Counted from the first letter of the stretch, positions 1 to 7,328 are shown. The stretch is DNA of 61,037 nucleotides from an uncultured Bacteroidales bacterium (GCA_900317925.1 ONIQ01000006.1:1-61037); one strand, 5' to 3'. A program made the numbers and translations. Notes: generated by a model not told the origin, from the sequence alone.

Positions 1-2
1 CA

Positions 3-89
3 ATCGAAAGGCATCTCTCCGCGCTAAGAAAAAAAGGACTTATCGGCCATCAAGATTCAAAGAAAACCGGAGGCTACTACGTCAAGTAG
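3..89 (+). CDS. C-terminal end of a winged-helix protein (partial)
   Basis: An open frame enters from the left edge and stops with TAG at 87-89, giving 28 residues that end IERHLSALRKKGLIGHQ...GGYYVK. The pattern (I/V)xRHLxxLxxxGLI followed by a SKKTGGY(Y)V wing is the usual last helix and wing of the winged-helix domain that closes AlbA_2/AAA_4-type putative transcriptional regulators and some Fic proteins. Only the tail is in the window, so the family assignment is an inference from this short motif. It converges on the flavodoxin gene at 268. Confidence 0.45.
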   Translation: MERHLSALRKKGLIGHQDSKKTGGYYVK

Positions 90-204
90 TAGGCCTTATG
101 CTTTGTTCGGCTTGTTTTGTTGTTTTCCGTACCGCATTTGTACCACGAATCGCGTAACTGATTGACCTTAAATACAGTCTATCTTTTGCATCGGAAAACG
201 GCAA

Positions 205-234
205 GCACGGGCAATCATTGTTGATTACCCGGGC
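205..234. terminator. Hairpin between convergent genes
   Basis: Arms GCACGGGCAATCA and TGATTACCCGGGC pair over 13 positions with two mismatches around a TTGT loop. It lies in the 178-base gap between two convergent genes, where a bidirectional terminator would be expected. There is no long T-run, so the terminator role is inferred. The rest of the gap (90-204) shows nothing clear. Confidence 0.35.
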
Positions 235-267
235 AGGAGTTCTTTTCGACAAGTCCGAATATACCAG

Positions 268-804
268 CTAAACGCTTTTCCCAAGTTCGTATGCCTCTTC
301 CAGCTTGGCGCTGCTTGAGATTTCCCGCGGATCATTGACACCGCCGCAGAAGAGAAGGCCTTTGAGGCTTGCCTTCTCAAAACAATCTATCCAGCCCTGC
401 AGGCCGCTCTCGGCACGCTTCGGCGTGGATTCTTCGTCCTCGGCCGCGGTGGTCAGCAGATATATGTCGCGGAAGCGGTAATCCTTGGGATACATGGCAT
501 TCATACGGTCTATGAGCGTCTTCATCTGGCCAGACATCTCATAGTAGTAGATGGGCGTCGCCCAGCAAACGACATCGGCATTCAGCACACTGTCCATAAT
601 GGTGGGGACATCGTCCTTGAATACACAGGCACCGGTTTTCTGGCAAGACAGGCAGCCGATGCAGAACTTAATTTCCTTGCCCCGGAGCGAAATGAACTCC
701 ACCTCGTTTCCGGCCTCTTTGGCGCCTCCGGCAAATCTTTCTGCCAACGCATTGCTGTTGGAGCCCGGACGGAGGCTGGTTGATATGACCACTACTTTTT
801 TCAT
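268..804 (-). CDS. Flavodoxin-fold NAD(P)H-dependent oxidoreductase with Cys cluster (iron-sulfur flavoprotein-like)
   Basis: A 178-residue cytoplasmic protein of the NADPH-dependent FMN reductase/flavodoxin superfamily. It starts MKKVVVISTSLRPGSNSNALA, the beta1-P-loop that binds the FMN phosphate. It carries a compact Cys cluster at C48, C51, C54 and C60 (CIGCLSC...C), as in iron-sulfur flavoproteins, and the ATPIYYYEMSGQMKTLIDR segment typical of the family. Its start overlaps the stop of the upstream lipoprotein gene by 4 bases, so the two are probably translationally coupled. It is the last gene of the 2370-268 operon. The physiological substrate cannot be told from the sequence. Confidence 0.85.
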   Translation of the reverse strand: MKKVVVISTSLRPGSNSNALAERFAGGAKEAGNEVEFISLRGKEIKFCIGCLSCQKTGACVFKDDVPTIMDSVLNADVVCWATPIYYYEMSGQMKTLIDRMNAMYPKDYRFRDIYLLTTAAEDEESTPKRAESGLQGWIDCFEKASLKGLLFCGGVNDPREISSSAKLEEAYELGKSV

Positions 805-1316
805 AATGAAAAAGTTACGGAAATATTACCTTCTCCCGCTTTAAGGAATGACTTTAGTTCATCCAAGGATTCGTATTGAATCTTGCCAAGACGGGTATAG
901 CTCCAGGTGTTGCTACCGTAGAACAATACAATCTGATTACCGCTATACAGGATGACATCACCGGGTTGCGTAGTGATCTGGGAGTTGTTTGCAGGTAGCG
1001 TCAGTCCCAGCGGCCCCACCTTCTCGAAGCCGCCGTAATCGTGGGCCTCATAGGTAATGGATGCTTCGCTTAGTGCTGCCACAAGGGCTTTAGTGGCTTC
1101 GTTGTCTTCAATCTTCACCGGAAGCGTCTTTCCGGACACGGTAATCTTGATGGTCTCTGGCATGGTGGTATTGGTTTCTCCGGAATTGTCGTTGCCATTA
1201 TTCTCTTTGCCTTCATTGTTCTCTTCCCGGGGTATATCGGGTACAACCGGGTCGGGAAGTTTCTCGCAGGCGAGAATAAACGTGGACAGGATTCCGATGG
1301 CTAATGTGCGAATCAT
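801..1316 (-). CDS. Cyclophilin-like domain lipoprotein
   Basis: A 171-residue protein. The N-terminal signal ends in the lipobox ILAC (C17), so it should be a membrane-anchored lipoprotein. A low-complexity Asn/Glu/Gly linker (about residues 30-50) leads to a domain from about residue 53 (TIKITVSGKTLPVKIEDNEA...) that contains the YGGFEKVGPLG and TTQPGDVILYSGNQIVLFYG segments typical of the bacterial cyclophilin-like fold family. These proteins are often encoded next to flavodoxins and alpha/beta hydrolases, as here. No catalytic role is established for the family. It starts one base after the stop of the hydrolase gene. Confidence 0.8.
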   Translation of the reverse strand: MIRTLAIGILSTFILACEKLPDPVVPDIPREENNEGKENNGNDNSGETNTTMPETIKITVSGKTLPVKIEDNEATKALVAALSEASITYEAHDYGGFEKVGPLGLTLPANNSQITTQPGDVILYSGNQIVLFYGSNTWSYTRLGKIQYESLDELKSFLKAGEGNISVTFSL

Positions 1317-1317
1317 A

Positions 1318-2370
1318 CTATTTCAGATTTGTTTTGAAGAAACGCTCAATTTTGTCGTAGGGAATTACGCCGGCAACATCGTCGTAGAGGTCAACATGGG
1401 AGGCTCCGGGGATGATCATCAGTTCCTTGTTGCTGCCGGTAAGGAGGCCATAGGCATACTCACTGAAGTAGCGGCTGTGGGCTTTCTCGCCGTGGATGAG
1501 CAGAACGGGATTCTCGATTTCTCCCGCCCAGGCCAGCAGAGGCTGGTTCAGGAAGCTCTGGCAGCCGATGACGTTCCAGCCGTCTGTAGAATTGCCGCTG
1601 CGCTTGTGATAGCCGCGCGGGGTCTTATAGTAGGCGTGATAGTCCTTGACGAACCAGGGGGCATCCTCGGGCAGGGGGTCGATGACGCCGCCGGCGCGCT
1701 GGTAAGTACCTGCCGCATAGTCCTTGGTCCGCTGCTCGGCCAGAGCCTTGCGCTTCTCCTGGCGCTGAGCGGGCGTGTCCTCGCTGGCGAAATAACCTTC
1801 CACGTTAACCTTGCTCATATCGTACATGGTACTGGCTACGGTTGCCTTGATTCTCGGGTCAAGCGCTGCAGCGTTGATCGCCATTCCACCAAAACCGCAG
1901 ATGCCGATGATGCCGATGCGCTCAGGGGCGACCAGGTCACAGGTGGAAAGGAAATCCACTGCGGCCAGGAAATCCTCCGTATTGATGTCCGGAGACGCCA
2001 TCCTGCGAGGCTCTCCGCCGGACTCGCCCGTATAGGACGGGTCGAAGGCGATGGTCAGGAACCCGCGCTCGGCCATATGCTGGGCATACAGGCCGCTGGA
2101 CTGCTCCTTTACGGCGCCGAAAGGACCGCACACGGCAAGGGCGGGAAGCCTGCCTGCTGCGTTCTTGGGGACATACATATCGGCCGCCAGCTCAATGCCA
2201 TAGCGGTTGTGGAAGGTGACCTTGCTGTGGTTGACAAGTTCGGATTTGGGAAATGTCTTGTCCCATTCCTGGGTAAGATTCAGGGTACTCATATTCTCGT
2301 TAGTGTTTGATTTGCAGGCAAGCAGCATCAGGGATGCGCTGGAGATTGCAAGGAAGGATTTGATATTCAT
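1318..2370 (-). CDS. Alpha/beta hydrolase lipoprotein with Cys nucleophile motif
   Basis: A 350-residue protein with a signal peptide and lipobox LMLLAC (C19), followed by an alpha/beta-hydrolase fold of the dienelactone-hydrolase/YcjY-like group. The oxyanion strand region is AVCGPFGAVKEQ. The nucleophile elbow reads GICGFGG with Cys (C158) in place of the usual Ser. The catalytic His lies in GASHVDLYD near the C-terminus. A Cys nucleophile is known in dienelactone hydrolases, and GICxxGG elbows are seen in this family, so this is probably not a dead enzyme. It is first gene of the operon with the cyclophilin-like lipoprotein and the flavodoxin, read away from the AraC-type regulator. The substrate is unknown. 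Confidence 0.82.
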   Translation of the reverse strand: MNIKSFLAISSASLMLLACKSNTNENMSTLNLTQEWDKTFPKSELVNHSKVTFHNRYGIELAADMYVPKNAAGRLPALAVCGPFGAVKEQSSGLYAQHMAERGFLTIAFDPSYTGESGGEPRRMASPDINTEDFLAAVDFLSTCDLVAPERIGIIGICGFGGMAINAAALDPRIKATVASTMYDMSKVNVEGYFASEDTPAQRQEKRKALAEQRTKDYAAGTYQRAGGVIDPLPEDAPWFVKDYHAYYKTPRGYHKRSGNSTDGWNVIGCQSFLNQPLLAWAGEIENPVLLIHGEKAHSRYFSEYAYGLLTGSNKELMIIPGASHVDLYDDVAGVIPYDKIERFFKTNLK

Positions 2371-2390
2371 GTCTTTGGTGCTTGATGGTG

Positions 2391-2398
2391 CAAAGGTA
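2391..2398 (-). promoter_or_regulatory. -7 promoter element for the 2370-268 operon
   Basis: The minus strand reads TACCTTTG, which matches the Bacteroides TAnnTTTG -7 box, about 20 bases before the hydrolase ATG. No clear -33 TTTG was found. Confidence 0.5.
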
Positions 2399-2464
2399 GG
2401 CAGACTTTCGGGTATTCTTTAACCGATTTTTGCTTGATTTCTACCAATATCGCAGAACTTTGCG

Positions 2465-2472
2465 TATTTTTG
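2465..2472 (+). promoter_or_regulatory. -7 promoter element for the AraC-type gene
   Basis: TATTTTTG matches TAnnTTTG and lies 26 bases before the ATG at 2499. This supports that ATG over an in-frame upstream start at 2430, which would lie ahead of the promoter. Confidence 0.5.
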
Positions 2473-2498
2473 CACGAAACCAAACCCTTTCGCGTGAT

Positions 2499-3392
2499 AT
2501 GAAGAATATCTTGCACGTCTCAAATCCCAATGTTTACGCCCGTTTCGTGGGGGCGCCTCAACTGCACCCGCTGGTGAGTGTGATCCATTACGACGAGGTC
2601 TCACCAGTCCGTACCAGCCTGAACCGATACGGTGTATACGGTCTCTTCATCCAGAAGAATTTCCCCAGGAACCTAACCTATGGAATGAAGATGTTCGATG
2701 CGGCCGATGCTTCCATCATTGCCGTGGAGCCTGGCCAAATCGGCGGGAAGGAAGATAGTGGCGAGGACCTACATATCAGCGGATGGGTACTGCTGTTCTC
2801 TCCGGAACTATTGCACGGAACGGACCTGGAGGCAAAGATAAAAGACTATCCATACTTCTCCTACTTCGCCACAGAGACCTTGATAATGGAGCCGTCCGAA
2901 TGGGGCCGTATCACCCAACTTCTTACGCAACTCAGGTACGAACTGCAGGAAAACGAGGATTCCCCAGCACTGAGGGCCGTCATTCTGGGATATATCCGTC
3001 TTGTCCTGGAGTACTGCCAGCGCATCTACCAGCGCCAGCTCTCGCAGGAAGACAAGACATCATCGGACATCCTCAAGCGTTACCATAACCTGCTGCGGGA
3101 GTATTATCTGGACGGCAAACAGATGGACCTTGGCGTCCCCACCGTCCAGTACTGCGCGGAGCAGCTTGCCTATTCGCCCCGCTACCTGGGCGACGTGATT
3201 CACAAATCCACCGGAGATACCGCCATCGGCTACATCCACGCCTTTGTGATCGAGCAGGGCAAGAACCTTCTGATGAACGGTCATAATGTCAATGAAACCG
3301 CGTACCTCCTGGGCTACGAGTTCCCGCACCACTTCACCCGTCTCTTCAAGAAGGTGACGGGGATTACGCCTATGATGTTTCTGGGAAAATAG
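2499..3392 (+). CDS. AraC-family transcriptional regulator
   Basis: A 297-residue regulator when started at MKNILHVSNPN, chosen because a TAnnTTTG box precedes it. The N-terminal ~180 residues are an effector-binding region of the type in Bacteroidota AraC proteins. The C-terminal ~110 residues hold the double helix-turn-helix: VQYCAEQLAYSPRYLGDVIHKSTGD (first HTH) and VNETAYLLGYEFPHHFTRLFKKVTGITP (second HTH, with the signature F..LFKK..G.TP). It is divergent from the hydrolase/flavodoxin operon, so it probably controls that operon and itself. The inducer is unknown. Confidence 0.9.
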   Translation: MKNILHVSNPNVYARFVGAPQLHPLVSVIHYDEVSPVRTSLNRYGVYGLFIQKNFPRNLTYGMKMFDAADASIIAVEPGQIGGKEDSGEDLHISGWVLLFSPELLHGTDLEAKIKDYPYFSYFATETLIMEPSEWGRITQLLTQLRYELQENEDSPALRAVILGYIRLVLEYCQRIYQRQLSQEDKTSSDILKRYHNLLREYYLDGKQMDLGVPTVQYCAEQLAYSPRYLGDVIHKSTGDTAIGYIHAFVIEQGKNLLMNGHNVNETAYLLGYEFPHHFTRLFKKVTGITPMMFLGK

Positions 3393-3446
3393 TCAAACCG
3401 TTGTATTCGATGGCCGAAAAAGGGCTGGATTCTACGATTAAGTGAG

Positions 3447-3953
3447 TCAAGAGAAAAATGAAAAAAATTGCTTTGTTCTGATGAAATGCCCTTCCTGCAC
3501 GGCGGCAAACGTGGCTATAGCAGCAACGATGGAAATAGGAGTCACTGTGCAGAACACTGCCGGCACCGTCAGGAACAGCAGTAATCCAGTCAGTTTGTTG
3601 GCCAAAGTGTGAGGAAAACAGAATCGTTTAAAGACGACCAGGGCTGATATCTGGTTCACAATCTTGATAATGACAATCACCCCAGCCCAAATCCAAAGCC
3701 ACGCTGGAATCTCCAGTACCGGCAACAGCCGGATGGCGCAGCAGGCTACGAATACGATGTCGGATACACTATCCAGAATGGCTCCAGTTTTGCTTTCTGC
3801 GTGGAGCCTTCTTGCCAGCCAGCCATCTAATATATCACTGAGCCCGCAGAGTACATATAGTGACCAGAATGGCCAGCCCTTCACATCGCAAAACAGCAGG
3901 CTGATGGAGCCTGCTATCCTGAGCTCCGATATGACATTCGGCAATCGCTTCAT
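3447..3953 (-). CDS. CDP-alcohol phosphatidyltransferase family membrane protein
   Basis: A 168-residue membrane enzyme of the family that moves a substituted phosphate from a CDP-linked donor to an alcohol. The signature D-x2-DG-x2-AR-x8-G-x3-D-x3-D is intact in DILDGWLARR...TGAILDSVSD. Several hydrophobic segments follow. The start MKRLPNVIS at 3953 is chosen because its ATG overlaps the stop of the upstream ORF in an ATGA arrangement; a longer in-frame start 30 bases upstream is possible. It is last in the 5480-3447 operon behind two flavoproteins. The exact alcohol substrate cannot be assigned. Confidence 0.8.
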   Translation of the reverse strand: MKRLPNVISELRIAGSISLLFCDVKGWPFWSLYVLCGLSDILDGWLARRLHAESKTGAILDSVSDIVFVACCAIRLLPVLEIPAWLWIWAGVIVIIKIVNQISALVVFKRFCFPHTLANKLTGLLLFLTVPAVFCTVTPISIVAAIATFAAVQEGHFIRTKQFFSFFS

Positions 3954-4327
3954 ACCGGATGTCTTACTATCCTGAAAGTGCAACGTTCGCCCCCTCGGAG
4001 TATCGTATTCTCAATCCGGACATCGAACCGACTGTCAGGCTCAAGCTGCGAAAGAATGAATAATATGCTTTGCCGGGAACATTCCTGATAACTCAGTTCA
4101 TAAACCTTCCCCGGCTCAATCACCCTGCCCTGATACGACTTGCTGTTGTACCCTTCCGAGTAGATCCTGTCGAAATCCCCATCATACTTGGCATATATTT
4201 GCTTATGTACCTGGAGAACATAATCCTTAACACATTCGATGGCAGCATTGATGTTGCCGATAATGTCCCGATAGTGCTTGGTGATGTCGTTCTGGATGTC
4301 GATAACGACAAGTACTTTGTTGCTCAC
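3950..4327 (-). CDS. Hybrid small ORF: isochorismatase N-terminus joined to an unrelated Cys-containing C-terminus
   Basis: A 125-residue frame read from a GTG at 4327, 8 bases after the upstream stop. A longer frame to 4378 would overlap the flavoprotein gene. The first ~30 residues (NKVLVVIDIQNDITKHYRDII) are the start of an isochorismatase-like cysteine hydrolase. The remainder (VIEPGKVYELSYQECSRQSILF...RGGERCTFRIVRH) resembles the closing part of the 2-amino-thiazoline-4-carboxylate hydrolase-like/DUF6144-type families and seems to lack the segment usually found before the ECSRQS motif. It therefore looks like a deletion fusion of two genes. It is coupled by ATGA to the next gene, so it may be translated, but no function is assigned. 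Confidence 0.5.
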   Translation of the reverse strand: MSNKVLVVIDIQNDITKHYRDIIGNINAAIECVKDYVLQVHKQIYAKYDGDFDRIYSEGYNSKSYQGRVIEPGKVYELSYQECSRQSILFILSQLEPDSRFDVRIENTILRGGERCTFRIVRHPV

Positions 4328-4335
4328 TGTTTCTA

Positions 4336-5001
4336 TTATAAATACGGTTTGTCGTCCAGCGGACGGGTGCAGCCCCATTGTTTGGCGAAATAGTCGAAAT
4401 TATTGCGTACAAGGCGCTTGATGAATAGCTTGAACAGAAGATGGACAATCCATGGATTCTTCTCGGGGCCGGTGAATTTGCGGGACTCAGGGGTCATGAA
4501 ACTTCCGTGAGCAGCAAACGACTGACCCATTTCGGTATATCCATCCAGTTTCTTATCCATTGCCTTTTTCATCTTCTCGTCGTCACGCAAACGGATCATG
4601 AAACTGCCGCCTTGAATCAGACAGCCTCCGTAGGTACAGCCCAGCTGTGAAGGTAACGATTGCAAGAATCGCTCGCAAAGGCGAAACTGATGCCCTTCGT
4701 CGAAGCCGCCATGCAGGATAAAAGACATTAGCGCTGGTTGCCGGCGTTCAGTTGGCAGTGACTCAAGAAACTCTAACATGATACTCGGCACACACTCCAC
4801 ATAGAGCGGCAGGGCGAAGATAATCTGCTCGTTGCCCATGAATGCGTCACGTGCAGCATCCCATTCTCTGCGGTCCGACAGGGAATATAGCTCAAAGCTG
4901 GCTCCAGCAGCCTGGAGCCCTTTGCCGAACGACTGGATGATCTTGGCCGTGTTGCTAAGCTTCTGTACACGCGGACTTCCATTGATGATAATTACATGCA
5001 T
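4336..5001 (-). CDS. Flavodoxin-family NAD(P)H-dependent oxidoreductase
   Basis: A 221-residue cytoplasmic flavoprotein of the flavodoxin/NADPH-dependent FMN reductase type. It opens MHVIIINGSPRVQKLSNTAK, the canonical beta1 strand and phosphate loop (NGSPR). The middle has FALPLYVECVPSIMLEFLE, equivalent to the P-Y/L-Y substrate-side loop. The C-terminal third (about residues 150-221) is a basic and aromatic extension including NPWIVHLLFKLFIKRLVRNNFDYFAKQWGC-like residues, which suggests membrane or partner contact. It overlaps the upstream flavoprotein gene by 10 bases. Partner and substrate are unknown. Confidence 0.78.
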   Translation of the reverse strand: MHVIIINGSPRVQKLSNTAKIIQSFGKGLQAAGASFELYSLSDRREWDAARDAFMGNEQIIFALPLYVECVPSIMLEFLESLPTERRQPALMSFILHGGFDEGHQFRLCERFLQSLPSQLGCTYGGCLIQGGSFMIRLRDDEKMKKAMDKKLDGYTEMGQSFAAHGSFMTPESRKFTGPEKNPWIVHLLFKLFIKRLVRNNFDYFAKQWGCTRPLDDKPYL

Positions 5002-5480
5002 GGCTCACCCTCCCCCATTTTAATCACACCCAACGGCTTCCCGGCAAGGTTTGACGCCACTCGCCGACTCCATTCTTCAAGAAACTCCTGGTCGGCCTCA
5101 CCTTTGTACAGCAGACCGAAGTTCAGCGGATGGTAACGCAGTTCGTGACGCTCTAAGCCAGCGCGGAACTCGATGTACATATTCAGCATCGGCACAATGC
5201 GGTCCATCACCAGCTTGCCGTGCCAGTCTACGAATCCAAAGCGCGTATCAGAGACCAGCCACAGGTTTTCCGCGCCAACCAACTTCTTGATGATGCCCTC
5301 ATAGTCATCTTTGATGGCGCACACGCCAGGCGTCTTCAACCAGCACATATTGCAACCCATGCAGTGCGCAATTCTCTTGTCGGAGGTGTTGAGAACCTCA
5401 ACTTCATCGCCTTTTATCAGGGTGCCAATCTGTTCAGAAACAGCACCTCCCTCTAATGTGTTCAATACAATTGTCTTCAT
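4992..5480 (-). CDS. Iron-sulfur flavoprotein-like NAD(P)H oxidoreductase
   Basis: A 162-residue flavodoxin-fold protein when started at MKTIVLNTLEGG. That ATG is preceded by AAGGACACTG and lies at a sensible distance from the -7 element at 5539. An in-frame ATG at 5525 would leave almost no leader. It carries the Cys cluster C40, C43, C46 and C54 (CMGCNMC...C) typical of iron-sulfur flavoproteins. It is first in the four-gene operon that ends with the CDP-alcohol phosphatidyltransferase. It is probably a redox protein; the substrate is unknown. Confidence 0.78.
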   Translation of the reverse strand: MKTIVLNTLEGGAVSEQIGTLIKGDEVEVLNTSDKRIAHCMGCNMCWLKTPGVCAIKDDYEGIIKKLVGAENLWLVSDTRFGFVDWHGKLVMDRIVPMLNMYIEFRAGLERHELRYHPLNFGLLYKGEADQEFLEEWSRRVASNLAGKPLGVIKMGEGEPCM

Positions 5481-5538
5481 CAGTGTCCTTTGTGTTTCTC
5501 CTTCTTCATAAAAACTTTTGTCCATATTATTTCGACTT

Positions 5539-5546
5539 CAAAGATA
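5539..5546 (-). promoter_or_regulatory. -7 promoter element for the 5480-3447 operon
   Basis: The minus strand reads TATCTTTG (TAnnTTTG), 58 bases before the chosen ATG at 5480. No good -33 box at the usual spacing. Confidence 0.5.
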
Positions 5547-5590
5547 CTGCTTAAAAAAACAAGAAAAAAGTAAAATTTTTTTCAGAAAAT

Positions 5591-5598
5591 TATTTTTG
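5591..5598 (+). promoter_or_regulatory. -7 promoter element for the RNA candidate
   Basis: TATTTTTG matches TAnnTTTG on the plus strand. Within 140 bases downstream there is no plausible protein gene but there is a foldable segment ending in a strong terminator. Confidence 0.4.
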
Positions 5599-5604
5599 CC
5601 ATAT

Positions 5605-5729
5605 TTGTAAACGACAAGCAGGTCCCCTGTTCAGGGCCCGATAGCTCCGGAGAGCGCTGTATGCTTGTTATTTCAAAGATTGAAAACGAGCTCCTCGGGT
5701 CGAAACAAGGGTGTTTTCAATCTTTTTTT
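5605..5729 (+). ncRNA. Candidate structured small RNA of unknown family
   Basis: About 125 bases lie between a plus-strand TAnnTTTG box and an intrinsic terminator. ACAAGCA (5613-5619) can pair with TGCTTGT (5662-5668). Inside that stem are two small hairpins, CCCTG/CAGGG and GCTC-CGGA-GAGC. A 13-bp terminator stem with a T-run follows. There is no convincing ORF inside. It sits between the flavoprotein operon promoter and the 3' side of the IS110 element. It could be an independent sRNA or an RNA belonging to the element. It lacks the SRP RNA GGAA-loop motif. Confidence 0.45.
5675..5729 (+). terminator. Strong intrinsic terminator
   Basis: AAAGATTGAAAAC (5675-5687) pairs perfectly with GTTTTCAATCTTT (5713-5725), and the 3' arm runs into seven T residues ending at 5729. 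The 25-base loop can form a further CGAG/CTCG stem. The T-run points to plus-strand termination. The hairpin could also act weakly on transcripts leaving the IS110 operon. Confidence 0.65.
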
Positions 5730-5771
5730 ATTCATCTTCAGAATGGTATTGGGTTGCAGTCAGATGGTCGA

Positions 5772-6053
5772 TTACTCTCCGTCTGTTTGGTGGGGGTTAT
5801 AAACAACATCCTCAAAAGGGTCTCTCTTCATCCAAAAGTCATGCAGGTCTCGGATAACCCTGGGATCGCCGAACTCCAGCGGATGCCTGGTCGGGGTCGC
5901 TTCAAGATAAGGAATAATGTCCAGGCACTGTTCCAGTTCGAGGAACAGGCTGCCGAAGAGCTCCATGAAAACGGGATTATAGTCACATAGCTCGTCACCT
6001 CTCCTGACATCGCGGGCAAGCTTTTCGATAAGTTTGAGCGTTTTTGCTTTCAT
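5772..6053 (-). CDS. Small protein coupled to the IS110 transposase
   Basis: A 93-residue acidic protein, mostly predicted helix in the first 50 residues (MKAKTLKLIEKLARDV...), with no signal peptide and no family I recognise. Its ATG overlaps the transposase stop in an ATGA arrangement. A strong Shine-Dalgarno run AGGAGGAGG sits just upstream inside the end of the transposase gene. That is unusual in Bacteroidota, where SD motifs are weak, and argues that the ORF is really translated together with the transposase. It could be a passenger or accessory factor of the element. No function is assigned. Confidence 0.6.
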   Translation of the reverse strand: MKAKTLKLIEKLARDVRRGDELCDYNPVFMELFGSLFLELEQCLDIIPYLEATPTRHPLEFGDPRVIRDLHDFWMKRDPFEDVVYNPHQTDGE

Positions 6054-7114
6054 GACATCGCCTCCTCCTGTTTTTTATCCTGACCATATTCCGGTTTCCA
6101 CTGCTTGCCGCTCTTCCAGAGGGAGTACATCAAGCAAAGAAGCTTCCTCTCCAACGCCACGAGGGCAATGTTCTTGGACTGTGGATGGGAGGCGCATATC
6201 CTGTTGTAGTCCTCCATCAGCTGCGGGTTGCTCCAAGAAGCGACCATGGCCGGGAAGTACAACCCGGCACGAAGGTGGGCGTTGCCCCGCTTGGTCATAT
6301 GCCCTTTTTTGTCTGTGTCGCCGGACTGCTCCTTCTTGACGTCCAGACCGGCATAACTGGCTACCTGCTTGGCGCTGGTCATCTGGTGAAAGCCAAACGT
6401 CTCTGCGGTGACCAGGATGGCGGTCTTCTTGCCGATGCACTTGATGGACTCCATATTATCCACCCCGGCTTTGATGACCGGGTCGCCATTGACCAGTTCG
6501 GCCATATCCTGTTCATTGGCTGCCTGAACCTTCTCAATGGACTTGAGCAGTGTCTTATGGGCTTTCAGGACGCTCTTGGTCACATATCCGGAGTACGTTA
6601 CGGACTCCATCCTGCCAAGGACCTGCGTACGCGTCTTCTCCAGCTGCTCGGAAAGACGGCTCATATCCCTGAGCTGAAGATACTTCTCATCCGGAATGGG
6701 CCACGGTTTGAGTCCGGGAGTATCGCAGCCCATCGTTGCCAGCATCTTGCTGTCAACGGGGTCCGTCTTGGTTCTCTGCCCGTTGAGCCGTGCGAAGTTC
6801 TTTGCCTTATTGGCATGTACGATGATGACCGTCATGCCCTTTCGGGCCAGGAAAAGAGCGAGGGACTCATGATAACATCCTGTCGTCTCCATGAGGAAAG
6901 AATACGGAACGGAACTGTCGACCTCATTCCCGCTCCATGCCAGTAAGTGTCTGAAGCCCGGTTCGGAGTTCTCAAACTCCTTCGGCTTCGTGTAGAAGTG
7001 CAGGTCCTGCTCGGTGCTCTGACAAAGACAGAACGTGAACTTCTTCTTGGAGACATCTATGCCGATGCATTGTCGGCGCAGCCTGTCTCCATCCTTGAGT
7101 TGTAAGTGCTTCAT
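6050..7114 (-). CDS. IS110-family transposase (DEDD RuvC-like, serine C-terminal domain)
   Basis: A 354-residue full-length transposase. The N-terminal RuvC-like domain shows D20 (CIGIDVSKKKF), E76 (METTGCYHE), and D118 and D121 (KTDPVDSKML), the DEDD set. A central coiled-coil-like helix is at about residues 150-200. The C-terminal domain has the helix-hairpin-helix region SIKCIGKKTAILVTAETFG and the conserved block MTSAKQVASYAGLDVKKEQSG...KRGNAHLRAGLYFPAMVA that holds the catalytic Ser of IS110 enzymes. These enzymes act as RNA-guided recombinases with a bridge RNA from the element's own noncoding end. The reading frame is intact. Confidence 0.93.
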   Translation of the reverse strand: MKHLQLKDGDRLRRQCIGIDVSKKKFTFCLCQSTEQDLHFYTKPKEFENSEPGFRHLLAWSGNEVDSSVPYSFLMETTGCYHESLALFLARKGMTVIIVHANKAKNFARLNGQRTKTDPVDSKMLATMGCDTPGLKPWPIPDEKYLQLRDMSRLSEQLEKTRTQVLGRMESVTYSGYVTKSVLKAHKTLLKSIEKVQAANEQDMAELVNGDPVIKAGVDNMESIKCIGKKTAILVTAETFGFHQMTSAKQVASYAGLDVKKEQSGDTDKKGHMTKRGNAHLRAGLYFPAMVASWSNPQLMEDYNRICASHPQSKNIALVALERKLLCLMYSLWKSGKQWKPEYGQDKKQEEAMS

Positions 7115-7322
7115 GCTGAAGATGAATTATGAAGTTGAACATACGGTCTTCCCCATAATCCACCGCTTTGACTCTTGGATGAACTCAAGATCGGCCAGTG
7201 CCGTCCTATTATACCTTGCCCAAGCTCCAGAGAATGGGAAAAGGAAGGGGACGACAGAAACTTTGTCGCGGTATAGCAAAGCTTACCAAGATAACGCTCC
7301 GCTCGTCCCCCAAGACCTCCTT
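7115..7322 (-). ncRNA. IS110 leader: candidate bridge RNA
   Basis: About 208 bases lie between a minus-strand TAnnTTTG box and the transposase ATG, with no ORF needed to explain them. The segment folds: GGGGACGA (7247-7254) pairs with TCGTCCCC (7303-7310), and inside it GGTATAGC-AAA-GCTTACC (7270-7287) makes a hairpin. A further CTTG/CAAG hairpin lies near 7170-7190. IS110 elements encode the bridge RNA in such 5' noncoding ends, with loops that recognise target and donor DNA. The position and foldability fit; the guide loops could not be assigned by eye. Confidence 0.5.
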
Positions 7323-7328
7323 TGTCCG

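Noticed and set aside
1057-2310. Plus-strand open frame of about 417 codons
   Set aside because: It is antisense to the cyclophilin-like and hydrolase lipoprotein genes and has no signal or domain.
2430-2498. Upstream start for the AraC-type gene
   Set aside because: The -7 box at 2465-2472 lies inside this segment, so the ATG at 2499 fits better.
5605-5729. SRP (4.5S) RNA as identity of the structured RNA
   Set aside because: The conserved asymmetric loop and GGAA tetraloop of SRP domain IV are not present.
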